A DNA stretch of 49,265 bases from Isosphaeraceae bacterium (lineage in GTDB: Bacteria; Planctomycetota; Planctomycetia; Isosphaerales; Isosphaeraceae), in NCBI GenBank assembly GCA_025356435.1, contig JANXSY010000203.1, positions 1-49,265 on the forward strand, given 5' to 3'. A model generated the notes under the pieces. It saw only the letters and a program-made list of their open reading frames with translations. It did not search any database and had not been told where the DNA came from. Shown here one piece after another: positions 12,702-20,720 of this stretch; within the stretch, counting starts at the first letter, position 1; the number at the start of each line of letters is the position of its first letter. The position numbers were made by a program, and so were the translations under genes.

Positions 12702-13958
12702 TCAGGAAACCGAGCGGACCACGGATCGCCTGCGCGAGCCCGTCGTCAATTCGACCGGCTCAGCCTTCATCGACGAACGATAGAGGGCCAAGACCCCAAT
12801 GATTGAGACCACGACCAGCGGGAGGGTCACCCCCCAACCGAGCAGATAGTTCGGCTTACTGGGCCGGATGACGCATTCATACCACACGGCCGAGATGAAG
12901 ATGTTGATGATGCAGAGCGGCACCATGAACTTCCACGCGAACGCCATGAGCTGATCGACGCGAAGCCGGGGCAGGGTGGCCCGAATCCAGAACATCAGGA
13001 AGATGTAGAGCGACACCTTCGCCATGAAGATCCCGATCAACGGGAGATTCAGCAAGAGCATGGCGAACAGCGTCTCGCCGCCTCCCAGGGTGACGACCGG
13101 CTCGCCCGTCAAGGGCCAGGGCAACGTCCCGCCACCCAGGAAGATCGCCGTGCCGAGGCAGCTCACCGCGAAGACGCTGAGATATTCGGCGAGGAAGAAG
13201 AGGCCGAACCGCATCCCCGAATACTCAGTGTGATAGCCAGCGATAATTTCGGATTCGGCTTCGGGGAGGTCAAACGGGGTCCGGTTCACTTCGGCGATGT
13301 TGGCGATCGTAAGCGTCACGAACGCGAGCATCCCCGGAGGTGAGAAGAGGAACCAACCGTATAAGACTTGCTTGTCGAAGATTGTGACCATGCTCAGGCT
13401 GCCTGCCCAGAGGATGATCGGCACGATCGAGAGGACCTGCGGCACCTCATACGAGACGAGTTGGGCCACTGCCCGCATCGCCCCCAAGAGCGAATATTTG
13501 TTCCGGCTCGACCAACCCGCGAGGAAAATCCCCAACGCGGAGAGGCTCGAAACTGCGATTAGGTAGATCAAACCCGAAGGGGGATTGACGGCCGCAAGAC
13601 CGACGCCGAACGGGATGACCGGCAAGACGAGAAATGCCGAGACCAGGATTAACACCGGCGCGATGAGGTGAACCCACCGGTCGGCCGAGCGCGGGACGAG
13701 GTCTTCTTTGGTGATGAGCTTGATCGCGTCGGCAATCGGCTGCAACAGCCCAAGAGGTCCGACGCGGTTCGGTCCGATCCGGTCCTGGAACCGGGCGGCA
13801 ACCTTACGTTCGCCCCAGACGGTATAGGCGACGATGCCCGGGAAGATCCCAAAAAAGACCACGGCGAGCACGATGATCCACTTCAGCCAGGGGATCGAAT
13901 CAAGCTCGGATTGCTGGGCCCAGACCAGCGGAAAGGCCCAGTCGCACGCGACATTCAC
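12702..13958 (-). CDS. nuoH: NADH-quinone oxidoreductase subunit H
   Basis: A 418-residue membrane subunit that forms part of the quinone site between the peripheral and membrane arms. Signatures are VWGERKVAARFQDRIGPNRV, LLQPIADAIKLITKED, YSLLGAMRAVAQLVSYEVPQ, the acidic quinone-channel loop IAEVNRTPFDLPEAESEIIA and GYHTEYSGMRFGLFFLAEY, and FWIRATLPRLRVDQLM. All are intact. Length is somewhat above the usual 320-350 because of an extra 20-residue stretch between helices and a basic C-terminal tail. Translation probably starts at a GTG at 13958. It lies between nuoA and nuoJ on the minus strand. Confidence 0.97.
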   Translation of the reverse strand: MNVACDWAFPLVWAQQSELDSIPWLKWIIVLAVVFFGIFPGIVAYTVWGERKVAARFQDRIGPNRVGPLGLLQPIADAIKLITKEDLVPRSADRWVHLIAPVLILVSAFLVLPVIPFGVGLAAVNPPSGLIYLIAVSSLSALGIFLAGWSSRNKYSLLGAMRAVAQLVSYEVPQVLSIVPIILWAGSLSMVTIFDKQVLYGWFLFSPPGMLAFVTLTIANIAEVNRTPFDLPEAESEIIAGYHTEYSGMRFGLFFLAEYLSVFAVSCLGTAIFLGGGTLPWPLTGEPVVTLGGGETLFAMLLLNLPLIGIFMAKVSLYIFLMFWIRATLPRLRVDQLMAFAWKFMVPLCIINIFISAVWYECVIRPSKPNYLLGWGVTLPLVVVSIIGVLALYRSSMKAEPVELTTGSRRRSVVRSVS

Positions 13959-14016
13959 CGTTGCAGTCTCCCCTCAGTCTCGGCCGTGAACACTCGTCTG
14001 CCCGTTTCGATCGACT

Positions 14017-14376
14017 TCAAACCCACTTCAAGACGCCCTTGCCCCAGGCATACGCGAGGCCGACGGCCAGGATCAGGAGGAAGACGACCATCTCAGCCAG
14101 GGCAAAGAGGCCAAGACGTTCGTAGGCCACCGCCCAGGGGTAGAGGAAGACCGTCTCGACGTCGAAGACGAGAAACATGATCGCGTAAATATAATACTGG
14201 ATGCGGAACCGCACCCATGTCTCGCCCGTCGTCAGCAGTCCGCACTCGTAGGTGTCGGCCTTCGAGCTGCTCCGCTTCCGGGGGGCCAGGATACCCATCA
14301 CGATCACCGGTGCCAGGGCGAACCCGATGGCACCGAGCAGGAGCATCCCGATAAAGACGTAGTTATAGATAATCAT
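14017..14376 (-). CDS. nuoA: NADH-quinone oxidoreductase subunit A
   Basis: A 119-residue protein with three membrane helices. The NuoA signature is clear: a PRKRSSSKADTYECGLLTTG loop with the conserved YECG motif (the cysteine known from the quinone-site loop), FRIQYYIYAIMFLVFDVETV with the acidic membrane residues, and the C-terminal helix VVFLLILAVGLAYAWGKGVL. It occupies the junction between hydrophilic and membrane arms near the quinone. Unlike the textbook order, where nuoA comes first, it sits in the middle of the operon, after nuoI and the 88-aa gene and 58 bp before nuoH. Confidence 0.97.
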   Translation of the reverse strand: MIIYNYVFIGMLLLGAIGFALAPVIVMGILAPRKRSSSKADTYECGLLTTGETWVRFRIQYYIYAIMFLVFDVETVFLYPWAVAYERLGLFALAEMVVFLLILAVGLAYAWGKGVLKWV

Positions 14377-14418
14377 TGCGGTGCCACGAGTGATGATCGG
14401 GTGTAGGACGAATTTGAC

Positions 14419-14685
14419 TCAGGCCGGTGACAATTCCTCGACCAGCGTCGCTTCGTCGACGGCGACGACAGTCACTTCGCCGTCATCCTTGCGAAGTCGG
14501 ATCGTCGGCTGACGGCAATAGAGCGATTTGCCGCCCATCTCCATCCCGCCGACCGGCCTCAAGCCTTCGTGCTCGACGACCCCAACAACTTCGGTCGTCC
14601 ATCGGCGGTGGCCGACGCGGACCGATTGGATGACCCGAACTCGGGTTCCCGGCGTATATTTCGGCTGCGATGGCGTGGGAATCAT
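14419..14685 (-). CDS. Uncharacterised 88-residue protein encoded inside the complex I operon
   Basis: The credible part of a longer open frame: from ATG 14685 (MIPTPSQPKYTPGTRVRVIQ) to the stop at 14419. The upstream extension to 14874 overlaps nuoI and is an arginine/proline-rich shadow of it. The protein is predominantly beta: PGTRVRVIQSVRVGHRRWTT, VVGVVEHEG, GGKSLYCRQPTIRLRKDDGE and VTVVAVDEATLVEEL alternate hydrophobic strands and turns, like a small SH3/KOW-type barrel. It has no signal peptide or membrane segment and a single cysteine. It lies between nuoI and nuoA on the same strand with short spacers, so it should be made together with complex I. It could be an accessory subunit, an assembly factor or an unrelated passenger; the function is unknown. 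Confidence 0.7.
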   Translation of the reverse strand: MIPTPSQPKYTPGTRVRVIQSVRVGHRRWTTEVVGVVEHEGLRPVGGMEMGGKSLYCRQPTIRLRKDDGEVTVVAVDEATLVEELSPA

Positions 14686-14803
14686 CGAGTCGTCCGGTCG
14701 AAGATGTCGTCGTCGAAATACGTCCGGCCGGTCGTCCTGACGAGCGAGGTGGCCCATCATAAGGCGGGGTCCGGCCACGGGCAAGGGGGTGTCGCGTGTC
14801 AAT

Positions 14804-15520
14804 TCAAGCCGGCGGCGCGGCGGCGACTTTCGCGACTGGCCGGACGGTCGACGCGGGCTTCGCGCCGAGGCCAAGGGCCTTCTGGAGCCGCTGGTCTTTT
14901 TTCTTCGCCACCTTGTTCCGCTCGGTCACTTCGTCGGCCGAATCGTAAGCGTCGGGGTGCGTCTTGGCGTAGAATTCCGACGACACGAGCAAGTCTTGCA
15001 GCGAGAAGATGTGCGTCTGGTGCCGCTCATAATTCGAGAGCTCGAAGTTGTGGTCCATCTTGATCGCGTCGAACGGGCAATATTCGGCACAGAGTCCGCA
15101 GTTCATGCACACATCCATGTCGATATAGAAATCCGCGGGCAGGGGGACGGGCTTGCCGTCAGGGCCTTGCGCGTGGGTCATCCAGATGCACTGCGGCGGG
15201 CAGACCTTCGCGCAGATATTGCACGACGTACAGCGGACGTTGCCGTCAACGTCATCATAGACGAGCATCGGCAAGACCCGGAACCGCTCGTAGACGGGAA
15301 GTCGTTCGTCGGGATACTCAACAGTGAACAACCCCTCGGTGGTCGCGTCCTGCTGGATCGTCGGCTCGTCGCCGCGTACCTTCTTGCCGAACCAGAAGTC
15401 GAGTGGCTGGTAGCCGCCACCTCGACGCTTCATAGTTCGACCGTGACCGACCAGGAACGTTCGCAGAAATCGCCGGAGCGTGACCCAGTGCCCGACGATG
15501 AGACCTCGGCCGTAACCCAT
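14804..15520 (-). CDS. nuoI: NADH-quinone oxidoreductase subunit I (two 4Fe-4S ferredoxin-type)
   Basis: A 238-residue peripheral-arm subunit carrying clusters N6a and N6b. The two ferredoxin motifs are complete: RCTSCNICAKVCPPQCI near residues 95-111 and CMNCGLCAEYCPFDAIKM near 136-153. The N-terminus (MGYGRGLIVGHWVTLRRFLR) is the amphipathic membrane-docking helix typical of NuoI, supporting ATG 15520. The protein is longer than common NuoI (160-180) because of a Lys/Ala-rich C-terminal tail (residues about 195-238) ending in AKVAAAPPA, similar in composition to the linker inside NuoBCD. It starts 59 bp after the nuoBCD stop codon. Confidence 0.95.
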   Translation of the reverse strand: MGYGRGLIVGHWVTLRRFLRTFLVGHGRTMKRRGGGYQPLDFWFGKKVRGDEPTIQQDATTEGLFTVEYPDERLPVYERFRVLPMLVYDDVDGNVRCTSCNICAKVCPPQCIWMTHAQGPDGKPVPLPADFYIDMDVCMNCGLCAEYCPFDAIKMDHNFELSNYERHQTHIFSLQDLLVSSEFYAKTHPDAYDSADEVTERNKVAKKKDQRLQKALGLGAKPASTVRPVAKVAAAPPA

Positions 15521-15579
15521 TTTAGTCCTGTACGATAGTGGGGATTCGGTGGAGGACGCCAACCAACCGCTCGATCCAA

Positions 15580-18246
15580 TCAGCGGTCGACTTCGCCAAG
15601 AACGATATCGAGACTGCCCAGGATGCCGACCACGTCGGCGATCGAGTGGCCGAGGCACATCTGTTCGAGCGAAGTCAGGTTGATGAACGATGGGCTCCGG
15701 ACGTGATACCGGTAAGCCGTGCCTGAGCCGTCGGCATAGACGTAGTAGCCGAGTTCGCCCTTCGGGTTCTCGACCCGGGAGTAGGCCTCGCCCGCCGGCA
15801 CCTTGATCTGGTAGCTCTTCTTGCCGGGAAGGATCGGCCCTTCCGGGATGTCTCTGCACGCCTGCTTGAGGATCTTGACGCTCTCCCGCATCTCTTCGAG
15901 GCGGACGAGATAGCGGTCGTAGACGTCGCCGTTCTTGCCGGTGACGACCTTGAAGTCAAAGCGGTCGTAGATTCCGTACGGCGCGGCGCGGCGAACGTCG
16001 TATTCAACGCCCGACGCACGCAAGATGGGGCCGGCGGTCGAGAAGTTGATTGCCTCTTTGGCCGTGAGGACGCCGATCCCCTTGGCGCGGTCGATGACGA
16101 TTTCGTTCTTGGTGAGGTAGCGGTCGAGTTCGTCAATCTTGCCGTCGAGACGATTGTTGACGAGCCCCCGGCACCGCTCGATCCAGCCCTTCGGCAGATC
16201 AAAAGCAACCCCGCCGAACCGGAAGTAATTGCACATCATCCGGCTGCCCGAGGCCCACTCGAAGAGGTCGAGGATCAGCTCGCGCTCTTCGATCGCGTAG
16301 AGGGCCGGGGTGAAGAAGGCCCCGAGGTCGTTGAGGAGGAACCCGATCGACCACATGTGGCTGGCGACGCGGGTCAGCTCAGCCATAATGATCCGGATAT
16401 ACTCAGCACGTTCGGGCGGCTTGGCCTCGTCTCCCATCAGTTGCTCGATGGCGAGGGCATAGCCGAAGTTGTTACCCATGCTCGTCAGATAGTCGAGCCG
16501 GTCGGTGAACGGGAAGTTCATCAGGAACGTGTTCCGCTCGCCGATCTTCTCGTGGTTGCGGTGCATGTAGCCCATGACGGGCTTCAGGCCGACGATCGTC
16601 TCGCCGTCGACCCGCAGGTTCATTCGGAACACCCCGTGCGTCGAGGGGTGTTGCGGTCCCATGCTCACCATGAACTGGTCGGTGCCCAGCTCGCTGATCT
16701 CGACGCCGGTCGGCAGTAGGGTCTTACCCTTGGTGTCGTCGCCCGAGTCGAGAGTATTCCAGCCGGTGTAGTCCTTGGGGATCTTGGTGTTCGATCCGTA
16801 GGGGTTGAACTCTTCGGAACGGAAGTGGCGACCGTCTTCGACACGGCTCTCGAAAACCTTGGTCGGGCCTTCGTAATAAGGTTCGAGGAAGTCTTTGCGG
16901 AGCGGCCAGTAGGCGTAGCCGTCCCACATCAGGATACGCTTCAACTCAGGATGGCCCGTGAAGCGGATGCCCATCATGTCGTAGACTTCGCGCTCCTGGA
17001 AGTCAGCCCCTCGCCAGATCGCGTTGACCGACGGGACCTCGCCCTCGCCTTCCTTCTCGGAGGTGCGGACACGCAACTGAATGAGCTTGCCGGGAGTGGT
17101 CGTGCTTTCGAGGTGATAGTTAACCTCGATGCAATCTTCGAAGTGGACGCTCTGGAGGCTGGCGAGATAGTCGTACTTGATCAGATTGTCGTCGCGGAGA
17201 TAGTGGCAGACGGCGACAAGCCTCTCCGAGGGGATCAGCAACCCGGCCTGGATGATCGTCGCCGTACCGTCGGAGAATCGCGTGTTGATCCGCGCGGCGA
17301 GTTCTTCCAATCCTGCGTCGCCAAGCCAGACGAGGCTGGGTCTGGCGATCGCCTTCTTCACCTTCTTCGCCGGTTTGCCGGCCGGTTTGGCGGCGGGCTT
17401 GGCCGGTTCCGTACCCTCGGCGGCGGCGGGGGCAGCTGTCCCGGCGGCCTGGGCGCGGAGAAGATCGAGCTTGCTCGGTGCCTTGGGGGCGACAGGGGCG
17501 TCAGACACGGCCTCGACGACTTCAGGGACTTCGGGCTGCGGCGCGGGGATGAGCGTCGGCTTGACGAGCGTCTCTTCGCGGGCCTCGACCAGGCCTTGCG
17601 CGGTCTTTTCGGCGGTCACTTCGAGGAGGCGAACGTCGATCAGGTCAGGGCCGAGCACAGGGATCGGCACGTCGCGTTCGACATCGCCGCGATACCACGG
17701 GGCCTGCGTAAACCGTTCGCCGTCGATCTTCCTCTGGAGCATGATCAGGCCGTTGAGCAGGGCCTGGGGAGTGGGCGGGCAGCCGGGGATATAGACGTCG
17801 ACGGGGAGATATTTGTCGATCCCCGAGACGACGTTATACCCTTCTTTGAACGGCCCGCCGCCCGAGGCGCAGGCACCCATCGCCATCACATACTTCGGCT
17901 CGGGCATCTGGTCATAGAGCCGGGCGATCATCGGCATCATCGTCTTGGTGACGGTGCCGGAGACGATCATCACGTCGGCCTGACGGGGGGAGCCCCGGAA
18001 CACCTCAGCGCCGAAGCGGGCGATATCAAACCGGCTCGACGCGGTGCAGATCATCTCGATCGCGCAGCAGGCGAGACCGAAGCCGAGCGGCCAGAGGCTT
18101 GACCTCCGCCCCCAGTTGTAGACGGTGTCGACCATCCCCAGCATCTTGTCCCACGACGTGACGAGGACATGCTGCTCCAATTCTTTCTGAAGCACGGGGT
18201 CAATGACCGTGCTCCACTCGGGTCGCGTGATCGTCGGAGTCGACAT
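15580..18246 (-). CDS. nuoBCD: Fused NADH-quinone oxidoreductase subunits B, C and D in one polypeptide
   Basis: A single 888-residue frame with three complex I subunits. NuoB covers residues 1 to about 200, with all four N2-cluster ligands visible: Cys60 and Cys61 in GLACCAIEM, Cys126 in MGACASGGG and Cys156 in [10 protein letters not shown] linker of about 95 residues, rich in Ala, Pro and Lys, separates it from NuoC (about 300-500; [30 protein letters not shown]). NuoD follows (about 520-888) with [28 protein letters not shown] and the C-terminal [12 protein letters not shown]; its quinone-site His residues are present. No internal stop or frame change is seen. A fused NuoCD is well known from enterobacteria; the addition of NuoB is less usual. 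It is the first gene of the operon, and two hairpins lie in its leader. Confidence 0.96.
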   Translation of the reverse strand: MSTPTITRPEWSTVIDPVLQKELEQHVLVTSWDKMLGMVDTVYNWGRRSSLWPLGFGLACCAIEMICTASSRFDIARFGAEVFRGSPRQADVMIVSGTVTKTMMPMIARLYDQMPEPKYVMAMGACASGGGPFKEGYNVVSGIDKYLPVDVYIPGCPPTPQALLNGLIMLQRKIDGERFTQAPWYRGDVERDVPIPVLGPDLIDVRLLEVTAEKTAQGLVEAREETLVKPTLIPAPQPEVPEVVEAVSDAPVAPKAPSKLDLLRAQAAGTAAPAAAEGTEPAKPAAKPAGKPAKKVKKAIARPSLVWLGDAGLEELAARINTRFSDGTATIIQAGLLIPSERLVAVCHYLRDDNLIKYDYLASLQSVHFEDCIEVNYHLESTTTPGKLIQLRVRTSEKEGEGEVPSVNAIWRGADFQEREVYDMMGIRFTGHPELKRILMWDGYAYWPLRKDFLEPYYEGPTKVFESRVEDGRHFRSEEFNPYGSNTKIPKDYTGWNTLDSGDDTKGKTLLPTGVEISELGTDQFMVSMGPQHPSTHGVFRMNLRVDGETIVGLKPVMGYMHRNHEKIGERNTFLMNFPFTDRLDYLTSMGNNFGYALAIEQLMGDEAKPPERAEYIRIIMAELTRVASHMWSIGFLLNDLGAFFTPALYAIEERELILDLFEWASGSRMMCNYFRFGGVAFDLPKGWIERCRGLVNNRLDGKIDELDRYLTKNEIVIDRAKGIGVLTAKEAINFSTAGPILRASGVEYDVRRAAPYGIYDRFDFKVVTGKNGDVYDRYLVRLEEMRESVKILKQACRDIPEGPILPGKKSYQIKVPAGEAYSRVENPKGELGYYVYADGSGTAYRYHVRSPSFINLTSLEQMCLGHSIADVVGILGSLDIVLGEVDR

Positions 18247-18308
18247 CTTGAGATCGCTCTGGAACTCGCGGGTTCGGTTAGGGGACGATCCCGGCGGCGG
18301 GACGGGTA

Positions 18309-18358
18309 CGGGTAGGCGCTACCCGGCCGGGTGCGGATAGCCGGCTTTGCAGCCGGTT
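18309..18358 (-). promoter_or_regulatory. Two small hairpins in the leader of the nuo operon
   Basis: Upstream of the nuoBCD start are two compact inverted repeats close together. At 18309-18325 a 7-bp perfect stem (cgggtag / ctacccg) closes a 3-base loop. At 18339-18358 a 6-bp core stem (ccggct / agccgg) closes a 4-base loop and can extend by an A-T and a G-T pair. They lie 63-112 bases before the start codon and could belong to the 5' untranslated leader or overlap an operator. No promoter could be placed with confidence, and no known riboswitch is recognised. Confidence 0.35.
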
Positions 18359-18483
18359 TCATTAGTTTATCGTAAACACCGTGTTCCCACTTGGCCAGGG
18401 GGAACCGTCTCAGCCTCGAAGGATGCGCGGAAGGTCGGGATCGCTCCCTTTTCGACCCTCATCTCATGTCACATAATGTAAGG

Positions 18484-18750
18484 ATGGAACGACAAGGCCT
18501 ACAAATAAGCGTGCGGTCGATGCTCGTCATGGTGGCGTGCGTCGCGATTAACATTTGGTGCTTCAAGGTCAGCGCGATCCTTGGCATTATCGGCCTAAAC
18601 GTGACGAAACACGTCGCGATCGCACAGCTCTGTCAGGCCATCGGTGTCAACCGCCGCACCAAGACCTCGCCGACCGAGCGGATCGACGCCGAAATCCCAA
18701 TCCTCTCCATGTCGACGCCGACAATCTTGCCCAGCGTCACTTCAATTTAA
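18484..18750 (+). CDS. Small single-span membrane protein, uncharacterised
   Basis: An 88-codon frame starting at ATG 18484, with a weak TAAGG upstream. Its N-terminus reads LQISVRSMLVMVACVAINIW and runs into a hydrophobic stretch through residue 37. Short proteins with a '(F/I)S(V/L)RS(L/M)L' entry into a membrane helix are frequent in planctomycetes, which is the main reason to believe it. The C-terminal half is Thr/Ser/Ile-rich and shows no motif. Its last 14 bases overlap the convergent DUF1080 gene. The frame is open further upstream to 18391, but that extension is not protein-like. Existence is likely but not certain; the function is unknown. Confidence 0.45.
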   Translation: MERQGLQISVRSMLVMVACVAINIWCFKVSAILGIIGLNVTKHVAIAQLCQAIGVNRRTKTSPTERIDAEIPILSMSTPTILPSVTSI

Positions 18751-19375
18751 GCTCCTTGATCCGAATGTTCCGGAACGCCACCTCGTCGGAGTGCGACTGG
18801 AGGCCGATATAGCCGTCTTTGCGGAGGATGCCAGGGTGCGTCTTCTCGGAGTCCGGGTGCTCGTCGAGCCGGCCGTCGACGATTTTGTTGCCGTTCAGCG
18901 TGATGATAACCTTTGGCCCATTCGCGGTGATATCCATCGTGTTCCACTCGCCGTGGGGCCTGGTCGAGCCTCGTTTGGCCGCGATCACGCCGTAGACTGA
19001 GCCGGTGTATTGGTAAGGCTTGAGGGCTTTGTATTGGTCGTCGTCGTCATCGAGGAGCTGAATCTCCATGCCGACGTACGCGCCGTCGCCCTGCCGGGGG
19101 CAGCGAATGAAGACCCCGGAATTGCCACCCTTGGTCGTCTTGTATTCGAGACTGAGCGTGAAGTTGCTGTAAATGTTCGTCGTGCTCAGCCAGCCGCCAC
19201 CCTCGCCTTTGGTGAGGAGCTGCCCATCCTTTACGGTCCAATTCCCCGGCTTGCTGTTGACCGGTTCCCAGCCGGATAGGCTCTTATTATCGAAGAGCGG
19301 GGTGGCCCCGTCCTCGCGAGGGGCTGCCGCGGCCAGCATGATTGCGATCGTGGCGAGGGCGAACGCGTGATTCAT
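18737..19375 (-). CDS. Secreted DUF1080 (3-keto-disaccharide hydrolase-like) protein
   Basis: A 212-residue protein with a signal peptide (MNHAFALATIAIMLAAAAPR) followed by one DUF1080 domain of concanavalin-like jelly-roll type. Hallmarks are PLFDNKSLSGWEPVN, NWTVKDGQLLTKGEGGGWLS, YKTTKGGNSGVFIRCP, EIQLLDDDDDQYKALKPYQY, TGSVYGVIAAKRGSTRPHGE, WNTMDITANGPKVIITLNGN and the terminal GYIGLQSHSDEVAFRNIRIK. Members of the family hydrolyse 3-keto-glycosides, and the domain is greatly expanded in planctomycetes, where it is exported. ATG 19375 places the signal peptide at the N-terminus; the open frame to 19603 adds no recognisable sequence. It stands alone, convergent with the small membrane protein gene. 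Confidence 0.9.
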   Translation of the reverse strand: MNHAFALATIAIMLAAAAPREDGATPLFDNKSLSGWEPVNSKPGNWTVKDGQLLTKGEGGGWLSTTNIYSNFTLSLEYKTTKGGNSGVFIRCPRQGDGAYVGMEIQLLDDDDDQYKALKPYQYTGSVYGVIAAKRGSTRPHGEWNTMDITANGPKVIITLNGNKIVDGRLDEHPDSEKTHPGILRKDGYIGLQSHSDEVAFRNIRIKELKLK

Positions 19376-19665
19376 CGGTAGAGTCTCGTGGAGGGCTGGG
19401 ACGCGGACGACATTCGTGGAAGGCGGATTGTGCCACGCCGGTCTGGAGGAGGGTAGGGGGGTGATCCTCCACCGAGTCGTCTGGCGGACACCATCATCGG
19501 TCGCGACCCTAAGGCTTCTCGGACCGGGTACCATGTCACGCTGGTCAAGGCCCGAAAGATGGATTAAGATTGGAGTTCGATGCGATCCATCCGCGTATTC
19601 CAACGTGGATCGGGCGCGCGAATGATGCTCCCCTGAACCTGATTCCCGAGTGCAAGGACGGTTGA

Positions 19666-20178
19666 ATGGCAGGCAAACCCCAGAACCGCCGCGAGCTGCG
19701 CAAGCAGTACGACGCGGCCGAGCCGCTCGACCCGATGGAAGACGAGTCAGAAGACGTCAGCGATGACGGGGACGACGAAGATGCGGGCGAACGCAAGCCG
19801 AAGAAGAAGCCAAAGGCTCCTTCCAAAGCCAAGCCGAAAGTCCCGAAAGCCGCGAAGCCTGCCGCTCGCATGCGGATCGTCTGGATCGTCGTGAACGATG
19901 CATTCAAGCCGCTCGCCACGTTCGAATACAACAACCGCGAGCAGGCCGAAGCTCGCGCCAAAGAGCTGACCGAAAAGGGCAAGGGTGTCCACTTCGTCCA
20001 GCGAAGCAAGGAACCGATGCCCGACGATGCCCCCGGCTTGGGAGCGGTCATCCCCCGACCGATTGTCGATACCAAGGCGGTCGTCGCCAAAGAGACCGTG
20101 TCGATCGAAGACGAGGATGAACTCGAAGACGACGACGATTCGGACGCTGAAGTCGAGGAAGAGGATGACGAGGAGTGA
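19666..20178 (+). CDS. Highly charged uncharacterised protein with small central domain
   Basis: A 170-residue soluble protein of three parts. Residues 1-66 are strongly charged (acidic DEDAGERK then Lys/Pro/Ala repeats KKKPKAPSKAKPKVPKAAK). Residues 68-115 form a compact domain (MRIVWIVVNDAFKPLATFEY, NNREQAEARAKELTEKGKGV, HFVQRSKEPMP), probably beta-alpha-beta. The tail of about 30 residues is almost entirely Asp and Glu. AAGGACGG lies about ten bases before the ATG. The central part could bind nucleic acid or protein, with basic and acidic flanks as flexible arms, but this is speculation; no family is recognised. It is followed by a convergent tRNA gene. Confidence 0.75.
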   Translation: MAGKPQNRRELRKQYDAAEPLDPMEDESEDVSDDGDDEDAGERKPKKKPKAPSKAKPKVPKAAKPAARMRIVWIVVNDAFKPLATFEYNNREQAEARAKELTEKGKGVHFVQRSKEPMPDDAPGLGAVIPRPIVDTKAVVAKETVSIEDEDELEDDDDSDAEVEEEDDEE

Positions 20179-20197
20179 CGGTTGGGCAGGGGGAAAA

Positions 20198-20271
20198 TGG
20201 GCGTACCAGGACTCGAACCTGGGACCTCACCCTTATCAGGGGTGCGCTCTAGCCAACTGAGCTATACGCCC
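20198..20271 (-). tRNA. tRNA-Ile(GAT): tRNA-Ile (anticodon GAT)
   Basis: A 74-nt cloverleaf on the minus strand. The acceptor arms GGGCGTA and TACGCCC pair perfectly with discriminator A. The D arm is AGCTCAGTTGGCTAGAGC, the anticodon stem-loop CACCCCTGATAAGGGTG has GAT at positions 34-36, and the T loop is GTTCGAGTC. CCA is not encoded; a short T-run follows and may end the transcript. It stands alone and not within an rRNA operon in this window. Confidence 0.97.
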
Positions 20272-20297
20272 TAACGTGACTTGCGTCGACGGGGTGT

Positions 20298-20325
20298 ATT
20301 CTAATCGCAGATCGCGTCCCGTCAA
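20298..20325 (-). promoter_or_regulatory. Sigma-70-type promoter for tRNA-Ile
   Basis: On the minus strand TTGACG (20325-20320) and TAGAAT (20303-20298) are separated by 16 bases and lie 27 bases before the mature 5' end of tRNA-Ile. Five of six positions match the consensus at each box. The position agrees with a start point near 20291. Confidence 0.6.
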
Positions 20326-20461
20326 CTACCTACATCCGTGAAATCTTCATCGGGTGGAAATAACCCCGCTCAGACCAAGTATTCACATCTTCGGGCGACT
20401 CGCGTTTCTTGCTCAAGATCGTCCGCTTTTAAAAAAGTACGACCGTATGAGGTCCGAATGG

Positions 20462-20490
20462 TTGACATCGCGGGGTTGATGCCTTATCTT
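20462..20490 (+). promoter_or_regulatory. Sigma-70-type promoter for tRNA-Phe
   Basis: A perfect -35 box TTGACA at 20462-20467 and TATCTT at 20485-20490 are separated by 17 bases, just upstream of tRNA-Phe at 20508. The expected start is near 20497, giving a very short 5' leader to be trimmed by RNase P. Confidence 0.65.
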
Positions 20491-20507
20491 CAGACCCGTC
20501 CTGTGGC

Positions 20508-20580
20508 GGGCAGATAGCTCAGCTGGTAGAGCACAGGACTGAAAATCCTGGTGTCGCCGGTTCGATCCCGGCTCTGCCCA
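20508..20580 (+). tRNA. tRNA-Phe(GAA): tRNA-Phe (anticodon GAA)
   Basis: A 73-nt cloverleaf. The acceptor stem GGGCAGA/TCTGCCC is perfect, the discriminator is A, the D arm is AGCTCAGCTGGTAGAGC, and the anticodon arm CAGGACTGAAAATCCTG shows GAA. The T arm has GTTCGATCC. CCA is not encoded. A terminator hairpin begins 19 bases later. Confidence 0.97.
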
Positions 20581-20598
20581 TTCTTCGGACCTCGAAAG

Positions 20599-20623
20599 GC
20601 CGCATCTTCGGATGCGGCTTTTT
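20599..20623 (+). terminator. Rho-independent terminator after tRNA-Phe
   Basis: A perfect 8-bp stem (gccgcatc / gatgcggc, 20599-20606 with 20611-20618) closed by a stable TTCG tetraloop and followed by five T residues. It ends the tRNA-Phe transcript and separates it from the hydrolase gene at 20721. Confidence 0.9.
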
Positions 20624-20720
20624 GCGTTCGAAGCGATTCGCGGTGTCGAATATTCGCTTGCATCGGCCCCTCCGCTCCGTCAGTCTGAGGATCAGAATCC
20701 TGACAACGGAGACTCGGTCA

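Noticed and set aside
16825..18102. A 425-codon plus-strand frame opposite nuoBCD
   Set aside because: The opposite strand encodes NuoB and NuoC with all key motifs; the frame is low-complexity Asp/Arg/Gly sequence.
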